NCBI GenBank assembly: GCA_016928995.1 | Contig: JAFGJS010000126.1 | Coordinates: 1 to 31,025 of the forward strand | Direction of reading: 5' to 3' | Origin: Candidatus Sumerlaeota bacterium | GTDB taxonomy: Bacteria; Sumerlaeota; Sumerlaeia; JAFGJS01 | Length of the DNA: 31,025 bases | Position numbers and translations under genes: made by a program | The notes under the pieces: model-generated | Databases searched by the model: none | Told to the model about the DNA's origin: nothing | What the model saw: only the letters and a program-made list of their open reading frames with translations | Shown: positions 23,747 through 31,025 of the stretch, piece by piece | Numbering within the stretch: the stretch's first letter is position 1 | Layout of the letters: every line of letters begins with the position of its first letter

Positions 23747-26147
23747 CGAGATACCATCCGACGACGACGACTTTCCAGTGCGCCTCGTCGTTAAGTTTGA
23801 TTGTGTTCCAAGAAGCGATTTTGTGTATGATCTCGCTCGCCCAACCATCCCTGAAATAGGAATACTCGCCGGTGCCGTGAGGAAGATCGTTCATCTGGTT
23901 TGCGATCCGCCGCAGCTCGGGAAATTGTTCAAAAAATGGATCGGTGAAGATATTCAGATGGTGGCTTTTTCCATTGCTGTCGTAGATGATCATGCCGTCG
24001 GTCTGCAAGCACCACAGCTGATAGTTGTCCTTCAGTTTTCCGGCGTCCAGGTTGGAGCTGATGTAGATCTGCGGATTCAGCGCAACAAACAGATGACCCA
24101 TGATCTTGCCGTTTTCCAACAAGGGGTGCACCGCCACGGCGCAGGGCCGTTCGTCAAAGAGCATCGCTGCCGCGCCGATTTCCGGCTGGCTGGTTAAGGC
24201 CAGGTTTTGCATCGCCGGCAGCCCGCGGATGTTTTTATTCAGCCAATTGTGGCTCAGGCTATTATCTTCTAGGCTCTCCGCTGCGATCAATATTCCGTCC
24301 GCGCCGATCACTCCCGCCGCGGCCAGCCCGGCTTGCGTTTCCAGCAGCTCTCTGAGCGGCTGTTTGAATTTTGACGTATCGATCAGATCGGCGTCGGATA
24401 GCCGGTCCGCCGTTTGCGCCAGTCCGGCTTGCAAGGCCTGCACCTTGGATGTCAGGCTTTGTTGATACTCATAGGAATATTGGGAACTGCTCACCGCCTT
24501 CGTCATAATGTCACTCAACGCTCGTTGAGCCAGGACAAGCGCCGCCTGAGATTCCTCATGCGCTTTGTTCAGTCTCTTTTTTTCAATCGTTAATTCGTTG
24601 TGCGCTAATTCCAGTTTTCGCTTTTCCCAGTTCGCCTCCACTCCATAGTGCAGGGAGAATACTGCGCCGACGATGATCGCCAGCAGTGTCAGCGCCAGTC
24701 CTGAGAGCAAGGCTTTGTTGCGCTGCACGAAGCGCTGGAAGAGCTCGCACCGCGAATACGCATAAACGCTCACCGTGCGGCCGTCGAGATAGGCTTGAAG
24801 CTGTCGAGCCATTTCTCCGGCGTCCTTGAAGCGATCATCTTGATTTTTGCTCATGGCCGTGAAGCAGATCGCGGAAAGCTCCGGCGAAATGCCCTGGCAG
24901 ATGTCCGTGGCTTGCGGCGGCGGTTGCGTGCTCGCGGCCTGGGCCATGATCTGATGCACGTTTTCGCCGGTATAAGGCAATTGCCCCGTCAGTATTTCGA
25001 AGAGCATGACGCCCAGCGCGTAAACGTCGGTGCGCGCGCTGACTTCGCCGAATTTGGAGTCGATTTGCTCCGGGGCCATGTAGGAAGGCGTGCCCATGAT
25101 TTCACCTTCCAGCGTCAGATTCAGTTTAGATCCATCGCCCAGCATCATCGTGCCCTGATCCGGCGCGTCGTCGTCCCGGTTTAAATCCCGCTGACCGATG
25201 TATTTCGCCAGCCCCCAGTCGAGGATCAGATTCTCGCCGTATTTGCCAATGATCACGTTCGCTGGTTTCAGGTCGCGGTGAATCACGCCTTTGTGATGGG
25301 CGTAGGCCATGGCTTCGCAGACGTCGGTCATCGGCCGCAGCAATTTCAGGCGTTGTTGCAGGCGCGTCTCCGGCTTCGGCTCCTGCAACGTGTCTTGCAG
25401 CGCTTGCTCCATGGATTGGCCGCGCACATATTTCATGACATAATAGAAATTTCCGTCAGGCTTCAGTCCGAGCTCATAGACTGGCACAATGCCGGGATGC
25501 TCCAACTGACCCGTGATCCGCGCTTCATTCAGGAAGCGCGCCAGCAGTCGTGAGCTTTTGCCGTTCTGGATGCGCCGCTCCAGGATCTCCTTGATCGCCA
25601 CTTCGCGCCCGAGGCTGCGGTCGCGTCCGAGGATCACTCGTCCCAGGCCGCCCTGGCCGATCTGCCCGTGCGCAGTGTATTGCCCGGTGTAATGGCGAGC
25701 GGATGTCTTGCCGTTTCCATTGCCATCCTGGGATGAGGAGATTTCTTCCAATTCCTCGAAGACGCGCTGGCCATCGAGTTCCGTGGATTCCACGGATATT
25801 GTTTCGGCTTGCGCGGAGCTGTCTCCGGCGCTTTTGCCATTGCCGTTATCGTCGTTTTGCTCCAACTGGCCGTAGACGCTGTCGCTCAGCTTGGAGCCTT
25901 CCATTTTGAAAAAACTGATGATCGAGGATTGCGTCAGGATTTGCCGGGCGCTGTCGTACTGGCGTTTGGAGATATAGCCCAGTTCCACCATCAGCATGCC
26001 GGGATCGTGGCCGGGGCTGCGTTTCCATGCTTCGATCACCTCGTCGAATTGTTTATCGTTGATCAGATGCAAATCCACGGCGATTTGACAGATGATGGCG
26101 CGTTGCGCCAGGGAATCCCGGGTTGCCTTATCTTTGATTGTTTTCAT
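23730..26147 (-). CDS. Transmembrane Ser/Thr protein kinase with C-terminal Cache-like sensor
   Basis: An 805-residue Hanks-type kinase. I start it at ATG 26147, with AGGATG just upstream. Residues ~1-85 form a small helical domain (LHLINDKQFDEVIEAW, LGYISKRQYDSARQIL) like those before kinases in related bacteria. A Gly/Asn-rich linker (98-150) follows. The kinase core spans ~155-455: glycine loop GQGGLGRV (164-171), K186, HRDLKPAN (290-297) with D292, DWG (310-312) in place of DFG, and GTPSYMAPEQ (352-361). One membrane segment (~479-500) and a charged coiled coil (~507-550) lead to a ~250-residue extracytoplasmic domain resembling a double-Cache sensor. The catalytic residues are complete, so it is likely active. 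Ligand and targets are unknown. Confidence 0.9.
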   Translation of the reverse strand: MKTIKDKATRDSLAQRAIICQIAVDLHLINDKQFDEVIEAWKRSPGHDPGMLMVELGYISKRQYDSARQILTQSSIISFFKMEGSKLSDSVYGQLEQNDDNGNGKSAGDSSAQAETISVESTELDGQRVFEELEEISSSQDGNGNGKTSARHYTGQYTAHGQIGQGGLGRVILGRDRSLGREVAIKEILERRIQNGKSSRLLARFLNEARITGQLEHPGIVPVYELGLKPDGNFYYVMKYVRGQSMEQALQDTLQEPKPETRLQQRLKLLRPMTDVCEAMAYAHHKGVIHRDLKPANVIIGKYGENLILDWGLAKYIGQRDLNRDDDAPDQGTMMLGDGSKLNLTLEGEIMGTPSYMAPEQIDSKFGEVSARTDVYALGVMLFEILTGQLPYTGENVHQIMAQAASTQPPPQATDICQGISPELSAICFTAMSKNQDDRFKDAGEMARQLQAYLDGRTVSVYAYSRCELFQRFVQRNKALLSGLALTLLAIIVGAVFSLHYGVEANWEKRKLELAHNELTIEKKRLNKAHEESQAALVLAQRALSDIMTKAVSSSQYSYEYQQSLTSKVQALQAGLAQTADRLSDADLIDTSKFKQPLRELLETQAGLAAAGVIGADGILIAAESLEDNSLSHNWLNKNIRGLPAMQNLALTSQPEIGAAAMLFDERPCAVAVHPLLENGKIMGHLFVALNPQIYISSNLDAGKLKDNYQLWCLQTDGMIIYDSNGKSHHLNIFTDPFFEQFPELRRIANQMNDLPHGTGEYSYFRDGWASEIIHKIASWNTIKLNDEAHWKVVVVGWYLEKTSP

Positions 26148-26334
26148 CGAAAACATCCTGTGAAACGTTGTTATGCATGGAGAATCACAGCGGAAAGCGC
26201 CTGATGGCGCGGTTTCCACCCAAACGGCATAGACAGAATCTCTTTGCTTATCGGCAGCCTGAGAAAATTGATGAGGATGAATGTCGGCGCAGGGATCAGG
26301 CGCCGCGTTGGTTTATAGCAATCCCGATATAATC

Positions 26335-26420
26335 ACCACAAAGACACGAAGGCATAAAGAATAGAATTTATAAGCCATGTAAAAACAATCCTTTATTCTC
26401 TGTGTGCTCCGTGTGCCACG
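26335..26420. repeat. Dispersed inverted-repeat element, copy B
   Basis: The left arm starts ACCACAAAGACACGAAGG (26335-26352) and matches copy A at 22 of 25 positions. The right part (about 26391-26420) contains CTCTGTGTGCTCCGTGTG, a diverged inverted counterpart. It lies in the 319-base gap between the kinase and lipoprotein genes, where I see no gene. Confidence 0.6.
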
Positions 26421-26466
26421 AAAGATGCATTGAGAAGACCGGACCAGAGGTTATGCTGGTGGATGG

Positions 26467-27165
26467 TTATTGGATTTTAATGCCGTGGAGCTCGATGTCG
26501 TCAAATTGCCCCGCGTCGTCGAACGAGCCGATACCGATGCGGCCGGCGAGAAAGGTTTTGTCTTGCGCTTCCATGACCGGCGTTTCCATGTCGTCGAAAT
26601 AGGCCCTTATCGCGCCGCTGGCCGTGTCGCGTTCGAGCTTGAGGGTATGCCACACCCCGTCTTTCCAGGGAGAGCCGTCGCGGTCTTTTTTTACAGTGAT
26701 TCTCTTGCGCGGCGCGCCGTTGACGATGAAAATCTGATTCGCTCGCGGATCCATGTCGCGGCTGAAATGAACGTAATAAAAATGCGAAGGATCCTGCCCG
26801 CCAAAGAACAGGCAAATGTCGCGGTGCGGCGGATACGACAGACAGACGCTTCGTACTTTCAGGGTCAGGGTGAAATCGCTCAGTTCCATGTCCTTGATCC
26901 AGGCGATGCTGAACGGGCTGCGCACCGGCGGTTCGTAATCGCACTGGCGCTCGAGAGAGAAACTGGCGTTCTTTCCTTCACGTATAATTTTCCAGGCTTG
27001 AGCGTCGGTCGTTTCCCATTGCAGTTTGGGATGCTCAAAATCCTCACGGATGGATACTGTCTCCGCGTCGTTTTTTTCTTCGGTTAACGCCATCCGTCCC
27101 ACGCAGGACATCATGAATATGGCTGTGCAGGGCAACATGAATAAAATTAATACTGTTTGTTTCAT
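26467..27165 (-). CDS. Putative lipoprotein with DUF1080/LamG-like beta-sandwich domain
   Basis: A 232-residue exported protein. I start it at ATG 27165 because AGGAAG lies close upstream and a signal sequence follows at once. MMSC at 18-21 is a permissive lipobox, so lipid attachment at C21 is likely but not certain. The rest is beta-rich (FTLTLKVRSVCLSYPP, YYVHFSRDMDP, WHTLKLERDTASGAIRAYFDD, GRIGIGSFDDAGQFDDIEL) and resembles the DUF1080 / concanavalin-like fold found in 3-keto-glycoside hydrolases and in LamG lectins. No catalytic residues can be assigned. It is upstream of the kinase on the same strand but separated by a repeat. Confidence 0.75.
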   Translation of the reverse strand: MKQTVLILFMLPCTAIFMMSCVGRMALTEEKNDAETVSIREDFEHPKLQWETTDAQAWKIIREGKNASFSLERQCDYEPPVRSPFSIAWIKDMELSDFTLTLKVRSVCLSYPPHRDICLFFGGQDPSHFYYVHFSRDMDPRANQIFIVNGAPRKRITVKKDRDGSPWKDGVWHTLKLERDTASGAIRAYFDDMETPVMEAQDKTFLAGRIGIGSFDDAGQFDDIELHGIKIQ

Positions 27166-27249
27166 TTGGCCCTTCCTGGTATTCAAATCAGGTTTCATCA
27201 GTATCGCCCATGAAGAGCGGTTTTACGCAAGCGATATCCGCCAATTTCG

Positions 27250-27271
27250 TGCTAAGTTTAGCATATTAGCA
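27250..27271. promoter_or_regulatory. Operator-like TTAGCA palindrome with an extra half-site
   Basis: TGCTAA (27250-27255) and TTAGCA (27258-27263) form a perfect palindrome around GT. A second TTAGCA (27266-27271) follows eight bases after the first. The layout suggests a regulator-binding site between divergent genes; the regulator is unknown. Confidence 0.4.
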
Positions 27272-27445
27272 GGAGTGAAAATCAGTATAAATATTTATCA
27301 TTAGACATCTCTTGCCTATTCCCGATAGAAATCTGCCGTACTATTAATTTTTCTTATTCACCCAATTTCGGCCATGGATGAACTGCAATACTGAACCGTG
27401 GTTTTTTCTGGAATCAAACGCCATCGCGCCTTTATTGGGGATAGT

Positions 27446-27581
27446 TCATTGAAAATAAATGAATTATCTATCAATGATGGATGAACGCCGCTCCCGGAGA
27501 ATCGTAATCATTTCATGCGGATAGCGTCCGGGAGCTCGCTAAAAATTGAAAACACATTGCATTTGATGATCTTAACATCAA
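27446..27581 (+). promoter_or_regulatory. Inverted-repeat-rich leader upstream of gdhA
   Basis: There are three inverted repeats. TCATTGA (27446-27452) pairs with TCAATGA (27471-27477). GCTCCCGGA (27490-27498) pairs with TCCGGGAGC (27527-27535) across 28 bases. TTGATG (27563-27568) pairs with CATCAA (27576-27581). They end 20 bases before the GGAGG site of gdhA. They could be operators or a structured 5' leader. I do not recognise a known riboswitch. Confidence 0.45.
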
Positions 27582-27590
27582 GCAAGGTGA

Positions 27591-28955
<1,365 letters not shown>

Positions 28956-29019
28956 GCGCAGGTTGATCAAATGGATTTTTGCCGGGGCGCTGTCCGGTCA
29001 ACGAATCCTGCTGGCGCTG

Positions 29020-29060
29020 ATCCGCGCCGCGACATAAAAGCTGCGGCGCGGATTTGTTAT
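29020..29060 (+). terminator. Rho-independent terminator after gdhA
   Basis: A perfect 11-bp stem (ATCCGCGCCGC, 29020-29030, with its complement at 29043-29053) across 12 bases, followed by TTGTTATTT. It lies 65 bases after the gdhA stop. Confidence 0.82.
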
Positions 29061-29202
29061 TTGACGAAGCCGGCGCGCTTGCAGGATAATCTCCGACTGA
29101 TTCGTGATTGAATCTTCCGGCCCTTTTATCTTGAATCCCGGATTTGTATTGATGACAATCAGACTTCAGCGGTCTGTCCAACGACTTTTTGGAGCATCGC
29201 CC

Positions 29203-30738
29203 ATGCATCGCAGGAGCAGAAGCGTCCTTCTCTCGTTTATTTTTCCGGCTATGCTGGCATTGACGCCGGCATCGGCTCAAGTAGCTGATTTCGATGCGTC
29301 CGCATATAAGTATCACATGGATATCGAGATTTCCGGTTATCGCGGTCAGGAAGCTTTGACTGATTTCCCGCTGCTGGTTCGGTTTGGCAACCATATCCGG
29401 GATTTCCGTTACGATAGTTTTGAGTTGATCAACGGCGGCGATTTGCGTTTTACCGCCCCTGATGGGAAGATGCTGCTCGAGCATGAAGTGGACCAGTGGG
29501 ACGTTGGCGGCGTTTCGCTGGTTTGGGTCAAAGTGCCGTTGATTGTCGGTGATTTTTCCCGCATCACGGCGCACTGGGGCAACCGGTTGGCCAATCGCGA
29601 CCGGAGAGCGAGCACTACAAACGATGTCTGGTCCTCGCATTATGAGTTTGTGTATCACTTCAGCGACGGCTTGCTGGATTCGACGCCGCATCGGCGCAAC
29701 GCGGTCGCGCAAAACTCTCCCCCAAGCGACAAAGGACTGGTCGGCGAGACGCTGAGTTTCAATCCAGAAAGACGCCATTCGCTTCACATTAAAAAAGATG
29801 ATTTTCGCGGGATTGGGGGGGGCTCTCCCCGCACGTTTTCGGCGTGGATTTATGTAGAGAAAGTCGATAACGAGGTCGGCAACGCCATCATCAGCTGGGG
29901 GGCGAATCGTGAGCGTGGCGAGCGGTTCGAAATTAGTCTGGAGCCTAGCGGAGCCAATCGTGGATCGATGCATGTGGAGGTTAATGACGGCTTTACGCTG
30001 GCGTATCGATCCTTGCTGGATCAATCATGGCATCATATCGCCATTGTCTGCCCTTCTGAGGACATCACCAAGGTTCAGCACTATGTGGATGGAGAGCTGA
30101 TACCCAACGAGACGCCCTCGCGCACGGATATCAGGACCAATATCGAATCGAAAGATTGCAGTGATCTTCTGATCGGGGCGTCGATTGAGCTGAATCGCTC
30201 GAATGCGCGTTTTTACAGCGGATTGCTGGATGAAGTCCGGCTTGAATCCGTTGCGCGCAGCGCCGAGTGGGTGAAGGCGTGCTATGAAAGCCAGCTGCCG
30301 TTCACTCCATTTTATCGATTTGGCACGATTGAGGGACATATTGCAGTCGAAACCGAGGTTGAGTCGCCGAAGATTTATTGGGAATCAACCCTTGGCAAAG
30401 GATTGGATTTATCGGGTCAAAACAATAAACTGGTCATGGTGTATATTTATCGGGATGACGTGAAATCGTGCGAGGACTTCGAGCAGAATATTCTGACGGA
30501 TCCGGAGGTCAGCCGTCTGCTCTTTCAAAGTTATTATTGCGTTAAGATGGAATTGGCGAAGGCCAGGGAGAATCGAACGATCAAGGAAACTGACGCCAAA
30601 CTCTGGCTGATGCCGACCATTCTGCTGGGAAAAGGCGCGAAAGACGGAAACACTTTTTCGGTCAAGGACACCATCGAAGGCGAGGTGGATCGGGATAATT
30701 TCCTTCGCCGGTTGAAGCGCGCCGATGTGATTTTTTAA
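29203..30738 (+). CDS. Secreted DUF2341-LamG protein with thioredoxin-like C-terminus
   Basis: A 511-residue exported protein. ATG 29203 has GGAG eight bases upstream and is followed by a clear signal peptide ending PASAQ (~22-26); the in-frame start at 29104 would bury it. Residues ~33-130 match DUF2341 (ALTDFPLLVRF, GDLRFTAPDGKMLLEHEVDQWD, LVWVKVPL, ITAHWGN). Residues ~190-355 form a LamG/concanavalin-like sandwich (TFSAWIYVEK, WHHIAIVC, YVDGEL, LLDEVRLESVARS). Residues ~405-511 look like a thioredoxin fold: VMVYIYRDDVKSCEDFEQNIL, where only the second CxxC cysteine (C423) is kept, and LMPTILLG with the cis-proline position P471. DUF2341-LamG pairs are common in surface proteins; the thioredoxin-like end is unusual. 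The role is unknown, perhaps glycan or partner binding. Confidence 0.8.
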   Translation: MHRRSRSVLLSFIFPAMLALTPASAQVADFDASAYKYHMDIEISGYRGQEALTDFPLLVRFGNHIRDFRYDSFELINGGDLRFTAPDGKMLLEHEVDQWDVGGVSLVWVKVPLIVGDFSRITAHWGNRLANRDRRASTTNDVWSSHYEFVYHFSDGLLDSTPHRRNAVAQNSPPSDKGLVGETLSFNPERRHSLHIKKDDFRGIGGGSPRTFSAWIYVEKVDNEVGNAIISWGANRERGERFEISLEPSGANRGSMHVEVNDGFTLAYRSLLDQSWHHIAIVCPSEDITKVQHYVDGELIPNETPSRTDIRTNIESKDCSDLLIGASIELNRSNARFYSGLLDEVRLESVARSAEWVKACYESQLPFTPFYRFGTIEGHIAVETEVESPKIYWESTLGKGLDLSGQNNKLVMVYIYRDDVKSCEDFEQNILTDPEVSRLLFQSYYCVKMELAKARENRTIKETDAKLWLMPTILLGKGAKDGNTFSVKDTIEGEVDRDNFLRRLKRADVIF

Positions 30739-30778
30739 TGGCGCCGCTGATGGCGTGATAAACATTTACGCGGCATAC

Positions 30779-30824
30779 AGCCCTGGACGGCCCGATTTCC
30801 GTCCGGGGCTTTTGCATCTTTTTT
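30779..30824 (+). terminator. Rho-independent terminator after the DUF2341 gene
   Basis: A 12-bp stem (30779-30790 with 30799-30810, one G-U pair) around an eight-base loop, followed by TTTGCATCTTTTTT. It separates this gene from the convergent partial gene at the window end. Confidence 0.82.
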
Positions 30825-30836
30825 ACTTACGCGATC

Positions 30837-31025
30837 TTATTCCGGCTCCGCGGCCAATTCCTCGTCCGCGATGCGCTGGCGCGCGTCGCCATCCGGCTCC
30901 GGCGCGGGCGTCGAGGCTAACAGCTGGTCGATTTCGCGTTTGGTTTCGATCAACGCCTCGTCGGACAGCTCGACTTCGTTGATTTCAACCAGTTCGCCGT
31001 TGCGCGTGTTTTCAAACACAAGCAC
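30837..31025 (-). CDS. C-terminal end of an acidic protein (partial, start outside window)
   Basis: The last 62 codons of a frame running off the right edge; the true start is not in the window. The visible part is Glu/Asp-rich (VEINEVELSDEALIETKREIDQLL, shown here only to L20 as VEINEVELSDEALIETKREI) with a Pro/Ala/Glu tail and ends in TAA. I recognise no domain. Composition and the terminator just past its stop on the opposing gene make it a plausible real gene. Confidence 0.5.
   Translation of the reverse strand: MLVFENTRNGELVEINEVELSDEALIETKREIDQLLASTPAPEPDGDARQRIADEELAAEPE

Overview
The window reads as one contiguous chromosomal stretch of a Gram-negative, free-living heterotroph, roughly 55% GC. 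The support for this is a mix of signal-peptide proteins with carbohydrate-binding or LamG-like folds, a Hanks-type Ser/Thr kinase with a DWG motif, an oxidoreductase/isomerase pair of the kind expanded in polysaccharide degraders, DUF2341 and DUF1080-like proteins, an EnvC-like LytM protein and an HlyD-type periplasmic adaptor. This points to the PVC group or its neighbours (Lentisphaerota, Kiritimatiellota, Planctomycetota, Sumerlaeota, Hydrogenedentota). I cannot fix the phylum without a search. No rRNA, tRNA, CRISPR array, phage or complete insertion sequence is visible.

Layout. 1-2150: a regulated promoter region and a secreted beta/gamma-crystallin + GH128-like + ricin-type glycosidase with a strong terminator. 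2295-5980: a polytopic ICMT/PEMT-like methyltransferase, an HlyD/AcrA-like adaptor without its pump, and a small membrane protein with a duplicated motif. 5989-10055 (minus strand): a degenerate M23 (EnvC-like) protein, an FmdB zinc ribbon, a TIM-barrel sugar isomerase and a Gfo/Idh/MocA dehydrogenase. 10056-12011: a Na/Pi cotransporter behind four 11-bp-spaced repeats that look like a Pho box. 12012-15488: a cre-like operator, a good sigma-70-type promoter, a GH57-like protein and ftsY, six bases apart. 15556-17083: an unrecognised helical protein and an 840-base gene-free stretch with a 196-bp palindrome-rich element bounded by 13-bp inverted repeats. 17084-22793: a GT87-like membrane glycosyltransferase, then on the minus strand a glycosyltransferase, KDPG aldolase and a rhomboid-like/TPR protein. 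22968-27165: larB, then on the minus strand a kinase with a C-terminal Cache-like sensor and a DUF1080-like lipoprotein. 27166-31025: gdhA behind a repeat-rich leader, a DUF2341-LamG-thioredoxin-like fusion, and the end of an acidic protein cut by the window edge.

Working together. Several genes fit uptake and breakdown of carbohydrates (secreted glycosidase, isomerase/dehydrogenase pair, KDPG aldolase), and two intergenic regions carry LacI/GalR-type operators. Phosphate uptake and nitrogen assimilation (gdhA) each have their own candidate cis-elements. No single large novel system is obvious. The more unusual items are the Pho-box-like array, the bounded palindromic repeat, the rhomboid-TPR protein lacking its catalytic serine, the metal-ligand-poor M23 protein, and the fused secreted proteins at both ends.
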